Part shown: piece after piece, positions 10,243 through 21,715 of the stretch | How the letters are laid out: the number at the start of each line of letters is the position of its first letter | Numbering within the stretch: position 1 is the first letter of the stretch | Assembly (NCBI RefSeq): GCF_963924675.1 | Contig: NC_089222.1 | Location: forward strand, 7,322,501-7,386,500 | DNA: 64,000 bases | From: Phocoena phocoena | Lineage: Eukaryota > Chordata > Mammalia > Artiodactyla > Phocoenidae | Reading direction: 5' to 3' | Notes under the pieces: generated by a model | The model's input: only the letters and a program-made list of their open reading frames with translations | Database searches by the model: none | Told to the model about the DNA's origin: nothing | Program-made: the position numbers and the translations under genes

Positions 10243-13200
10243 TTTTTATTCCATATATATGTGTTAGTAAACGGTATTTGTTTTTCTCTTTCTGACTTAC
10301 TCCACTCTCTATGAAAGACTCTAGGTCCATCAACCTCACTACAAACAACTCAATTTCCTTTCTTTTTATGGTTCAGTAATAGTCCATTGCATATATGTGC
10401 CACATCTTCTTTATTAATTCATCTATTGGTGGACACTTAGGTTGCTTCCATGTCCTGGCTATTGTAAATGGTGCTCCAATGAATATGGTGGAACATGACT
10501 ATTTTTGAATTATGGTTTTCTCAGGGTATATGCCCAGTAGTGAGATTGCAGGGTCATGTCGTAGTTCTATTTTTAGTTTTTTAAGGAACCTCCATACTGT
10601 TCTCCATAGTGGCTGTATCAACTTACATTCCCACCAACAGTGCAAGAGGGTTCCCTTCTCTGCAGCATTTATTGTTTGTAGATTTTTTTGTGATGGCCAC
10701 TCTGACTGGTGTGAGGAGAAACCACATTGTAGTTTTGATTTGCATTTCTCTAATGATTAGTGATGTTGAGCATCATTTCATGTGTTTGTTGGCAATATGT
10801 ATATCTTCTTTGGAGAAATGTCTATTTAGGTCTTCTACCCAAATTTGGATTGGGCTTCTTGTTTTTTCATATTGAGCTGTATGAGCTGCTTCTAAAGTTT
10901 GGAGATTAATCCTTTGTCAGTTATTACATTTGCAAATATTTTCTCCCATTCTGAGGGTTGTCTTTTTGTCTTGTTTATGTTTTCCTTTGCTTTGCAAAAG
11001 CTTTGAAGTTTCATTAGGTCCCATTTGTTTATTTTTGTTTTTATTTCCATTTCTCTAGGAGGTGGGTCAAAAAGGATCTTGCTGTGATTTATGTCATAGA
11101 GTGTTCTGCCTATGTTTTCCTCTAAGACTTTGATAGTGTCTGACCTTACATTTAGTTCTTTAATCCATTTTGAGTTTATTTTTGTGTATGGTGTTAAGGA
11201 GTGTTCTAATTTCATTCTTTTCCATGTAGCTGTCCAGTTTTCCCAGCACCACTTATTGAAGAGGCTGTCTTTTCTCCATTGTATATATTCTTGCCTCCTT
11301 TCTCAAAAATAAGTTGACCATATGTGTGTGGGTTTATCTCTGGACTTTCTATCCTGTTCCATTGACCTATATTCCTGTTTTTGTGCCAATACCATACTGT
11401 CTTGATTACTGTAGCTTTGTAGTAGAGTCTGAAGTCTGGGAGCCTGATTCCTCCAGCTCCGTTTTTCATTCTCAAGATTGCTTTAGCTATTTGGAGTCTT
11501 TTGTGTTTCCATACAGATTGTGAAATTTTTTGTTCTAGTTCTGTGCAAAATGCCATTGGCAATTTGATACATATTGCATTGAATCTGTAGACTGCTTTGG
11601 GTAGTATAGTCATTTCACAATGTTGTTTCTTCCAATTTATGAACATGGTATATCTCTGCACCTGTTTGTATCGTCTTTAATTTCTTTCAGCAGTATCTTA
11701 TTATTTTCTGCATACAGGTCTTTTGTCTCCTTGGATCGGTTTATTCCTAGGTATTTTATCCTTTTTGTTGCAGTGGTAAATGAGATTGTTTCCTTAATTT
11801 CTCTTCCAGAGATTTCATCATTAGTGTATAGGAATGCAAGAGATTTCTGTGCATTAATTTTGTATCCTGCTATTTTACCAAAGTCATTGATTAGCTCTAG
11901 TAGTTTTCTGGTAGAATCTTACGGATTCTCTATGTATAGTATCATGTCATTTGCAAACAGTGACAGTTTTACTTCTTCTTTTCTTATTTGGATTCCTCTT
12001 ATTTCTTTTTCTTCTCTGATTGCTGTGGCTAAAACTTCCAAAATTATGTTGAATAATAGTGGTGAGAGTGGGCAACCCTGTCTTTTTCCTGATCTTAGTG
12101 GAAATGCTTTCAGTTTTTCACCATTGAGAACGATGTTGGCTGTAGGTTTGTCAGATATGGCCTTTATAATGTTGAGGTAAGTTCCCTCTATGCCTACTTT
12201 CTGGAGGGTTTAAATCATACATGAGTGTTGAATTTTGTCAAAAACTTTTTCTGCATTTATTGATATGATCATATGGTTTTTCTCCTTCAATTTGTTAATG
12301 TAATTAATTTGCGTATATTGAGGAATCCTTGCATTCCTGGGATAAAACTCACTTGATCATGGTGTATGATCCTTTTAATGTGCTGTTGGATTCTTTTTGT
12401 TGGTATTTTGTTGAGGATTTTTGCATCTATATTCTTCAGTGATATTGGTCTGGAGTTTCCTTTCTTTGTGACATCTTTGCCTCGTTTTCATATCAGGGTG
12501 ATGGTGGCCTCGTAGAATGAGTTTGGGAATGTTCCTCCCTCTGCTATATTTTGGAAGAGTTTGAGAAGGATAGGTGTTAACTCTTCTCCAAATGTTTGAT
12601 AGAATTCACCTGTGAAGTTTTGTTGGGCTTTTGTTTGTTGGAAGATTTTTAATCACAGTTTCAATTTCAGTGCTTGTGATTGGTCTGTTTATATTTTCTA
12701 TTTCTTCCTGGTTCAGCCTTGGAACGTTGTGCTTTTCTAGGAATTTGTCCATTTATTCTAGGTTGTCCATTTTATTGGCATATAGTTGCTTGTAGTAATC
12801 TCTCATGATCCTTTGTCGTTTTGCAATGTCAGTTTTTACTTCTTTTTCATTTCTAATTCTATTGATTTGAGTCTTCTACATTTTTTTTTCTGATGAGTCT
12901 CGCTGATTGTTAACCAATCTTGTTTATCTTCTCAAACAACAAGCTTTTAGATTGATTGATCTTTGCTATTGTTTCCGTCATTTCTTTTTCATTTATTTCT
13001 GATATGATATTATGATTTCTTTCCTTCTGCTAACTTTGGGTTGTTTTTGTTCTTATTTCACTAATTGCTTTAGGTGTAAGATTAAGTTGTTTATTTGGGA
13101 TGTTTCTTGTTTCTTGAGGTAGGATTGTATTGCTATAAAATTCTCTCTTAGAACTGCTTTTGCTGCATCCCATAGGTTTTGGTTCATCGTGTTTTCATTG

Positions 13201-14028
13201 TCATTTGTTTCTAGGTATTTCTGGATTTCCTCTTTGATTTCTTCAGTGATCTCTTGGTTATTTAGTGCTGTATTGTTTAGCCTCCACGTGCTTTCATTTT
13301 TAACAGTTTTTTTCTTTAATTGATATCTAGTCTCATAGAGTTGTTGTTGGAAAAATATTTGATACAATTTCGATTTTGTTAAATTTACCAAGTCTTGATT
13401 TGTGACCCACGATATGATCTATCCTGGAGAATGTTCCATGAGTACTTGAGAAGAAAGTGTATTCTGTTTGTTTTGGATGGAATGTCCTATAAATATCAAT
13501 GAAGTCCATCTTGTATAATGTATCCTTTAAAGCTTGTGTTTCATTATTTATTTTCATTATGGATGATCTGTCCATTGGTGAAAGTGGGGTGTTATAGTCC
13601 ACTACTACGATTGTGTTACTGTCGATTTCCCATTTTATGGCTGTTAGTATTTTCCTTATGTATTGAGGTGCTCCTATTTTGGGTGCATATATATTTACAA
13701 TTGTTATAACTTCTTCTTGAATTGATCCCTTTATCATTACATAGTGTCCTTCTTCGTTTCTTGTAATAGTCTTTATTTTAAAATCTATTCTGTCTGATAT
13801 GAGAATTGCTATTCCAGCTTTCTTTTGATTTCTATTTGCATGGAATATCTTTTTCTATCTCCTCACTTTCAGTCTGTATGTGTCCCTAGGTCTGAAGTGG
13901 GTCTCTTGTAGACAGCATATATACGGGTCTTGTTTTTGTATCCATTCAGCCAGTGCATGTCTTTTAGTTGGAGCATTTAATCTACTTACATTTAATGTAG
14001 TTATTGAAATGTATGTTACTATTACCAT
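10243..14028 (-). pseudogene. L1 ORF2 (endonuclease-reverse transcriptase) pseudogene
   Basis: The frame begins with an ATG at 14028-14026 and ends near 10243. Recognisable pieces are an endonuclease block at 13737-13333 (IVNIYAPKIGAPQYIRK, SRIDHIVGHK), a linker at 13391-13053, and C-terminal blocks at 11661-11212 and 11215-10892. The endonuclease motif normally read GDFN is VDYN here. The reverse-transcriptase motif normally FADD reads FAND (codons in 11960-11943), which removes a catalytic aspartate. Many stops and frameshifts separate the blocks. ORF2p nicks DNA and copies L1 RNA at the target site; this copy cannot. Confidence 0.9.
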
Positions 14029-14086
14029 TTTCTTAATTGTTTTGGATTTATTTTTGTAGGTCTATTCCTTCTTTTGTGTTTTCTGC

Positions 14087-15202
14087 CTAGAGAAGTTCCT
14101 TTAGCATTTGTTGTAAAGCTGGTTTGGTGGTGATGAATTCTCTTAGCTTGTCTGTAAAGGTTTTAATTTCTCTGTCAAATCTGAATGAGATCCTTGCTGG
14201 GTAGAGTAATCTTGGTTGTAGGTTTTTCCCTTTCATCACTTTAAATATGTCTTGCCACTCCCTTCTGGCTTGCAGAGTTTCTGCTGATTGTTCAGCTGTT
14301 AACCTTATGGGGATTCCCTTGTATATTATTTGTTGTTTTTCCCTTGCTGCTTTTAATATTTTTTCTTTGTATTTAATTTTTTTGTTTGTTTGCTTGCTTT
14401 TTTGCGGTACGCAGGCATCTAAATGTTGTGGCCTCTCCCGTTGTAGAGCACAGGCTCCGGATGCGCAGGCTCAGTGGCCATGGCTCACGGGCCCAGACAC
14501 TCCGCGGCATGTGGGATCTTCCCGGACCGGGGCACGAACCCACATCCCCTGCATCGGCAGGCAGACTCTCAACAACTGCGCCACCAGGGAAGCCCTGTAT
14601 TTAATTTTTGATAGTTTGATTAATATGTGTCTTGGAATGTTTCTCCTAGGATTTATCCTGTGTGGGACTCTCTGTGCTTCCTGGACTTGACTGACAATTT
14701 CCTTTCCCATATAATGGAAGTTTTCCATTATAATCTCTTCAAATATTTTCTCCTTCCCTTTCTTTTTCTCTTCTTCTTCTGGGACCCCTATATTTTGAGT
14801 GTTGGTGCATTTAATATTGTCTCAGATGTCTCTATGAATGTCCTCAATTCTTTTCATCCTTTTTTTCTTTATTCTGCTCTGCAGTAGTTATTTCTACTAT
14901 TTTATCTTCCAGGTCACTTATTCATTCTCCTGCCTCAGTTATTCTGCTCTTGATTCCTTCTAGAATATTTTAAATTTCATTCATTGTGTTATTCTTCATT
15001 GTTTGTTTGCTTATTAGTTATTCTAGTCCTTGTTAAACGTTTCTTGTATTTTGTCCATTCTATTTTCAAGATTTTGGATCATCTTTACTATCATTTCTCT
15101 GAATTATTTTCCTGGTACACTGCCTATTTCCTCTTTATTTTTTTGGTCTGGTGGGTTTTTACCTTGCTCCTTCATCTGCTGTGTGTTTCTCTATCTTCTC
15201 AT
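14087..15202 (-). pseudogene. L1 ORF1 (RNA-binding chaperone) pseudogene with SINE insertion
   Basis: By alignment to the second full-length copy, ORF1 would start at an ATG at 15202-15200 and stop at 14089-14087, about 58 bases before ORF2. ORF1p is a coiled-coil trimer that coats L1 RNA. The coding sequence is split by a CHR SINE with its duplicated target (14368-14609) and by point frameshifts. A fragment still reads QVQEAQRVPHRINPRRNIP, from the conserved central RNA-binding part. Confidence 0.85.
14368..14609 (-). mobile_element. CHR-type SINE (short form) inserted in L1 ORF1
   Basis: The body runs 14382-14595 on the minus strand. Its 5' end is 'gggcttccctggtggcgcag', its B-box-like part is 'gtgggttcgtgcc', and its tail is 'gagaggccacaacatttag'. 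The A-rich tail at the left reads as T-rich with tgct/tgtt interruptions. An exact 14-base duplication, tgtatttaattttt, lies at 14368-14381 and 14596-14609. It derives from a tRNA and moves using L1 enzymes. It must be younger than the L1 it interrupts. Confidence 0.97.
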
Positions 15203-17352
15203 TTTGCTTAACCTACTGTGTTTGGGGTCTCCTTTTCACAGGCTGCACGTTTGTAGTTCCCATTGTTTTTGGTGTCTGCCCCCAATGGCTAAGGTTGGTT
15301 CAGTGGGTTGTGTAGACCTCCTGGTAGATGGGACTAGTGCCTGTGTTCTAGTGGATGAGGCTGGATCTTTTGTTTCTGGTGAGCAGGAGCACATCTGGTG
15401 TTGTGTTTTGAGGTGTCTGTGACTTTATTATGATTTTAGGCAGTCTCTCTGCTAATGGGTGGTGTTGTGTTCCTGTCTTGCTAGTTGTTTGGCATAGGGT
15501 GTCCAGCACTGTAGTTTGGTAGATGTTGTGTTCAGCTGGGTCTTAGCATTGAGATGGAGATCTCTGGGAGAGCTTTTGCCATTTGATATTATGTGGAGCC
15601 AGGATGTCTCTGGTGGAGACCTGAACTCTGCTCTCTCACCTAAGAGGCACAGGCCTGACACCTGGCCAGAGCACCAAGACCCTGTGAGCCACACAGCTCA
15701 GAAGAAAAGAGAGAAGAAAAGGAAGAAAGACAGAAATAAAATAAAATAATTAAAATTTAAAAATTGTTAAAAATAAAAAATATTAAAAATAATTTAAAAA
15801 AGAAACAAAAAAGAAAGAAAGAAGAGAGAAACCAAACCAAAAAACAAATCCACCAGTGATATCAAGCACTAAAAACTATACTTAAAAAAAAAAAAACAAA
15901 AAAATACCAGACAGAGAGAACCTTAGGACAAATAGTAAAAGCAAAACTATACAGACAAAATCACACAAAGAAACATACACATACACACTCACTAAAATAA
16001 ATATATATATATATAAGAGGAAGAGATCAACCAAATCAATAAACGAATCTACCAATGATAATACACTCTAAATACTAAATTAAGATAAACTTAAAACCAG
16101 AAACAAATTAGATGCAGAAAGCAAACCCAAAGTCTACAGTTGCTCCCAAAGTTCACCACCTCAATTTTGGGATGATTCTTTGTCTATTCAGGTATTCCAC
16201 AGATGCAGAGTACATCAAGTTGATTGTGGAGATTTAATCTGCTGCTCCTAAGGCTGCTGGGAGAGATTTCCCTTTCTTTTCTTTGTTCTCACAGCTTCCG
16301 GGGTTCATCTTTGGATTTGGCCCCACCTCTGCGTGCAGGTCGCCGGAGGGCGTCTGTTCTTCTCTCAGACAGGATGGGGTTAAAGGAGCCGCTGATTTGG
16401 GGGCTCTGGCTCACTCAGGCCAGGGGGAGGGAGGGGTACAGATGTGGGGTGAGCCTGCGGCAGCAGAGGCCAGCATGACATTGCACCAGCCTGAGGCGTG
16501 CTGTGCGTTCTCCTGGGGAAGTTGTCCCTGGATCCCGGGACCCTGGCAGTGGCGGGCTACACAAGCTCCCCGGAAGCGGGGTGTGGATAGTGACCTGTGC
16601 TTGCACAAAGGCTTCTTTGTGTCTGCAGCAGCCGCCTTAGCATTTCATGCCCATCTCTGGGGTCCGCGCTGATAGCTGTGGCTTGCAACACTCTCTTGAG
16701 TTCGTTTAGGCAATGCTCTGAATCCCCTCTCCTCACACACCATGAAACAATGGTCTCTTGCCTCTTAGGCAGGTCCAGACTTTTTCCTGGACTCCCTCCC
16801 ATCTAGCTGTGGTGCACTAGCCCCCTTCAGGCTGTGTTCATGCAGCCAACCCCAGTCTTCTCCCTGTGATCTGATCTCCGAAGCCCGGGCCTCAGCTCCC
16901 AGCCCCCACCTGCCCCAGCAGGTGAGCAGACGAGCCTCTCAGGCTGGTGAGTGCTGGTCGGCACCGATCCTCTGTGCGGGAATCTCTCCACTTTGCTCTC
17001 TGCACCCATTGCTGCATTCTCCTCTGTGGCTCTGAAGCTTCCTGCCATCCACCCCCACCCCCGTCTCCACCAGTGAAGCAGCTTCCTAGTGTGTAGAAAC
17101 TTTTCCTCCTTCACAGCTCTCTCCCTGAGATGCAGGTCGCGTCCCTATTCTTTCAGCTCTTTTTTCTTTTTTCTGTTGTCCTACCCAGGTACATGGGGAC
17201 TTTCTTGCCTTTTGGGAAGTCTGAGGTCTTCTGCCAGCATTCAGTAGGTGTTCTGTAGGAGTTGTTCCACATGTAGATGTATTTCTGATGTATTTGTGGG
17301 GAGGAAGGTGATCTCCATGTCTTACTCCTCCGCCATCTTGAAGGTCTCTTCC
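15203..17352 (-). promoter_or_regulatory. L1 5' UTR (internal promoter region)
   Basis: Matches the 5' UTR of the plus-strand L1 at 21716-23741 in order. It has the 'gatggcgg-a-gagtaaga' start, a GC-rich CpG-bearing block at about 16280-16700, and a purine-rich low-complexity block at 15700-16130. In L1 elements this region holds an internal RNA polymerase II promoter. Promoter activity here is inferred from position only. ORFs on both strands (16224-16672, 16411-16608, 16557-16806) are by-products of the GC-rich block. Confidence 0.75.
15695..16130. repeat. A-rich/purine-rich low-complexity tract in L1 5' UTR
   Basis: Long runs of aaag, aaat and gaaa text, including an A11 run at about 15885 and a short (TA)n near 16004-16013. 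The sister L1 has the complementary pyrimidine tract at 22930-23225, so this is part of the element and not an independent insertion. Confidence 0.8.
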
Positions 17353-17356
17353 CCGG

Positions 17357-19085
17357 GGAATTTTTGAAATGTTTTATTTGTAGAATGCCCAGGATAGAGC
17401 CCCTGTTGTCTTGACCTAATTATTAGTAATCCCCTCTTCAGTCTCAAAAGTAACTCAGTTTGCATGGTAAATTATATAATTACCCCACTTATGTATGGTA
17501 TCTGATTTTATCTTCATGCAATTTTATAAAGTGAGCATGATGATGATAAATACATGAAAGTAATGTGCTTCAGTGCATGAACCCAGTAAGTCAAGAAGTT
17601 GTGATTTGAACCTTGGAAATCTGACTATTAACTATTATGTTATTTTTCCATTTGCAAGTCTGTCATATCTGAAACTGTACAATCAAGTGGTTATCCACTG
17701 AGAGAGAACCCACCATCTAGTATAGGAACTAGTTCCATTTTTGTATTATGTGTTGAAAGTCTTTTTGTTCATTATGTTGAAATCTATTCCTCTGTAGTTT
17801 CAGAAACATGGACCAAAAAATAATTAGAACCAGATTGTAAAAGGCTTTTTTATTCCATGTCAAGAAGTTTGTGTTATATTTGAATCTGAAGGCAACAGGA
17901 GGGGCAAGAAAGTTGCTTTTTTAATTTTGGGATATTAAGATCAGAGGCATTGATTGTAAATTATGCAGGAGGAGACTGAGAGTTTCACTAATCCTGAAGA
18001 TAATCATTAGGAGATTTTACTCTTACACAGCAGTTTAGAATCTTATATTTGGTTTTACTCTTAGAGCCAAAGTTTACAGAAAATGTGGATGAACAGCTCT
18101 GTAGTCGCATGATTGATGTGTTAAGGGTTGGTGAGATTTTGTCTTCACTCATACACAGGCAACTCTTATTAGAATAGTAGGTAGGCAGGAATTCTCTCTT
18201 GCACTTGACCAGCAAGCAGAAGCTCTGATTATCATTAAGATAATGAAAACAGAAAAGAAATGTGTATTTCTCCCCCTTTCCAGAGGCGTATGTGACAAAC
18301 CTGTCAGATTCATCATACTAGACATCATGTTTTGAAGATAGTTTTGTATTAGCCAACTACAGAAAACCACGAAGCTGTGATTTGACCAACAGAAGATATA
18401 CAAACTTGTGAACATATGTGGGAAATGGGAAAAGTCATTGGCCAAAAGGAATATTTTTTAAGTATCTGAAATAACTGCAGCTTTCTGTGATGAAGCTAAA
18501 GGAAATATGTGTGAGGAGAGCCAAGTCCTCACTTTCAAAAACATTTTTCCAGATGCATTTTCTTTCTTTCTCCTGGGGGTTTGTGATCAGATTATCCAGC
18601 TGTAAAGTAGACAAAATACCTACTCCAGTATATTTATTGTTGAGAGCATTATTAAGTTCACTGCTTTTCATTTAAGGATGGGAGAATTTTGATTGCCAAC
18701 TTTAGAACCCTCTTAAAAATAAGAGCTTCAGAGCTCAGTGTAGCAAGGAAGCTTTTAAAAACTCCACGTTCCATTTGCCTGTGGCAACATTTGACCTCTT
18801 TCCTCAAGCCTGCCATTTAAATTTCTACCGTATTCCCCTCACAGCCTTGGAAACAAACCAACAATTATTTTTAAACAGGAACAATTATAGTTTAAATATC
18901 ACATGTCTTATTTAGTTATAGAAACATTTTACCTTTAATTAAGTTTGTTGCAAAATCCATGTTTCCAATCAAAGAGAAAATGTGCTGTGAAGTTCAAACA
19001 TAATTCACTGTTGGAGGAGGTGGTGCACTTTAGAATGTTTCCTAGCGATTTTGTAGAAATTGGAACAATGACTTGTTCCATTTTA
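17357..19085. other. Unassigned and very old DNA
   Basis: A weak MIR-like stretch on the minus strand lies at about 17490-17635 (ends 'gatttgaaccttggaaatctgac'). Text at 17835-17910 resembles an old LINE-type repeat ('aaaggcttttttattccatgtcaagaagtttg'). The rest shows no recognised gene or repeat. ORFs at 17988-18675 lack any family feature. Confidence 0.4.
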
Positions 19086-19091
19086 GGGGAG

Positions 19092-19444
19092 CTGTTTTAG
19101 TCCATTTGGGCTACCCTAATAAAAATCATAGACTACATGGCTTATGAACAACAGAAATGTATGTTTCACAGCTCCGGAAGTCCAGGATCAAGTTGTTGGT
19201 AGATTTGGTTTCTAATGAGGACCTGCTTACTGGTACATAGACTGCCATCTTCTCACTGTGTCTTCATGTGGTGAAGGGGAGAATTTTGGTCTCTTTAGCT
19301 CCCCAAAAAGGCATTAATCCCATTCATGAAGGCTTCACCCTCATGACTTAATCACCTCCCAAAGGTCCCACCTCCTAACACCATCACACAGAGGGTTGGA
19401 GTTTCAATATATGAATTCTGGAGGGACACAAAAATTAAGTCTAT
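19092..19444 (-). mobile_element. MLT1-type solo LTR (ERVL-MaLR)
   Basis: Reads as a reverse-complement MLT1 LTR: 'ttttagtccatttgggct', 'catagactacatggcttatg', 'tctcactgtgtcttcatgtgg', 'cccattcatgaaggcttcaccc', 'cttaatcacctcccaaagg', and the end 'ggagggacacaaa'. It is one of the better-preserved old repeats here. No internal retroviral sequence adjoins it. Confidence 0.88.
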
Positions 19445-19449
19445 TTTAA

Positions 19450-20700
19450 GAGCTATTTGCTTCTATACATTCTTAATAACAGTGCCACCACTTTGTCCAA
19501 CTCCAAGGAGCACTATTTTCACTGTGTTCTATGTAGTCTAAGGGATCCAATATAATGTTGCCCCCTTGGACTTAGCAACTCTATGTAAATATTTTCATGA
19601 CCTTGACTATGTTCAAAATTGCCAAGATCTTAAGAGAGGAAGAACATGTAATAAAATTATTGAATGGATCAATTGCAAGGAAATGTGCATCTCAAGTTAG
19701 AAGAGAGTGATTAAGTTCATGGTTTAATGTAACTGAAAATCTAATTTTCTAATTTTTGGACCCTGAAATTGAGTAATCTTGGCAAAAAATAGTGTAATAG
19801 AGCAAAATTGAATAAAGTCCTCACTGTTAAAGAATCAAATTGCTCCTGAAACCTAATAAAAACATACCACTGGCTTTGTTCAAAAACTTAGTGAATTATG
19901 ACACTATTCTCTCCATTTTCTAGAAGTTAATTATTTTCTTGCTCACCAGTCCATCTGGCTTAGTAGAACTGAGCTCACATTCAGAATAGACAACTTCATG
20001 ATTTTAGGTATTGCCAAATAAGTTAACTTTTGCTTTTAAATTCTTGGGGGCTCAATGATTACAGAGGACTTAAAATGACTGTCATTTATAGCCAAGTGAC
20101 TGGTGTTGTCTATTAGAAACATGTGGCAGAGGTAGCTGAATTTTGGATGCAATGACTGCTTCTAAAACAGGTGTTTACCAGAACAGCGCAATACGTGGTA
20201 TTGCAATTAGGGATGACAAGGGCGTATTTAAAAACCAGTGCATATCTGTGCCTATTAAAATACACTGATGTAAACAAAGGCCCATAACAAATTGATCTCA
20301 CAATGCTCAACTAAATAGACTTTACATTTTGGCCATGAAATAGATGTCTATTTTAGCCTAGGAGCATGCTCACAACCACTTCAGGTCTGGTAGGGGTTGA
20401 AAGCAATGTTATTAAGGAGAAGAGCTCCAGATGGTCCCAGGGAAAGGGTTTGATCTATTATAATAAACACAAGGAAAGGCTGACAAGCTCTATGAATGAC
20501 ATGAAAATAACAGGCAATAAATGACATCTAAGACTGATATCTCATGAGAAGGAACTGAGCAGCTCTGAGCAAATATGGCATGTTAAATGGAAAGATATTC
20601 CTGAAGAAAGAGAGATAAAAATATCCCCAGTGAAAGCCCAGGAAAAAGAGGAGATAGGAAGTTTCCCATGGATGTCATTTATGCACTCTGCTGGCTCCAA
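19450..20700. other. Unassigned DNA
   Basis: No exon or named repeat was seen in about 1.25 kb. Confidence 0.4.
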
Positions 20701-20714
20701 GAGCAGCATTTTTA

Positions 20715-21703
20715 CTTATTATTATTTTAACCTTTAATTATGGAACACTTCAGGCATGTACAAAACTAGACAGAATGGTAAAATGAACCTGTACCACCAA
20801 CCAGCTGTTATCATTGCATGGCCAAACTTGTTCCATTTTAATTCCCACCCACTTTCCACATCCTCCTTTTTTAAAGTAAAATATCAAACACTATATAGTT
20901 TCATTTGTAAAACATTTTATATGAGACCTCATTAATGTAGCCTCGTATTATCATGATAACATCTAAAATTTAACAGAAATTTCTTAGTATCATCAAATAT
21001 GCAGACAGTTCAAATTTACAGTTGTATCATTAAACGTCAATGATCTTTTATGTTTACGTTTTCTTTGCTTGAACCAGTCTCTAAATAATGTCCATACAGT
21101 ACAATTGTTTGATACTTCCAAGTCTCTTTTTTTTTCTTTCTAGGTGTTTCCTCTGTCTTTCTGTGTCTGTCTCTTTCTCCCTCTTTCTTTTCTTGGAATT
21201 TACTTGTTTAAGAAATGTAGTCCTATGGATTCACCATGGTTTAGATTTGCTGACTGCATCCTCATTGTGTTTAATATGGTCCTCTGTGCTCTGTGTATCC
21301 TATAACTTGACAGCTAAATTTAGAATGTTGATCAAATTTTAAATTGCTTTGGATTTGGTTTGGTTTTTGGCATTGTTACCTTAGAGATAATGTTGAGTTC
21401 TTTCATCAGGGCTATAAATGTCTAGTTACCTCTCATGTTGTGATATTAGCAGCTATATATCTGTTAAGTCATTAAAGATTGTCAAATGACATATAAAATA
21501 CACATACATTGTCATATACATATGCAATGGCATATACATTGCAAGACTGCAATATCCTATTTCTATTATTACTTTTTCATTTATTAGCTGAAATAATTCT
21601 TTAAAGAGACTCTTAACCTCTTATTTGTTTACTCCATGACACAGTTCATGTCATTCATATTGAATGACACAGTTCATTATTCTTTTCCTTTTTTTACAGT
21701 CTT
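20715..21703 (-). mobile_element. Ancient L1M-type LINE 3' region, left half
   Basis: Diverged but ordered blocks fit the long 3' UTR of an old mammalian L1 read on the minus strand: 'aattatggaacacttcaggcatg', 'catggccaaacttgttcc', 'gatttgctgactgcatcctc', 'gagttctttcatcaggg' and 'catttattagctgaaataattc'. The element resumes at 29632 after the interrupting young L1. An AT-rich CATATA stretch at 21490-21545 may be a small local expansion. Confidence 0.65.
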
Positions 21704-21715
21704 AAAACTAATGAG

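Larger units (their letters stand above)
10033..17352 (-). mobile_element. Near full-length L1 lacking its 3' tail, split by a SINE
   Basis: Read on the minus strand, it starts at about 17352 with the L1 5' end ('caagatggcgg-aggagtaagac...'). It runs through a 2.15 kb 5' UTR, ORF1, a short spacer, ORF2, and part of the 3' UTR. It stops abruptly at 10033 at 'gaccacctag', where the sister copy still has about 155 bases plus poly(A). No tail or target duplication is present at that side, so the 3' end was lost by deletion or rearrangement. A CHR SINE sits in ORF1. Both ORFs are broken, so it cannot move. Confidence 0.93.

Noticed and set aside
11620..12180. Plus-strand ORF of 186 codons
   Set aside because: Antisense shadow of L1 ORF2. 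The mirror shadow occurs at 26573-27004 in the other L1.
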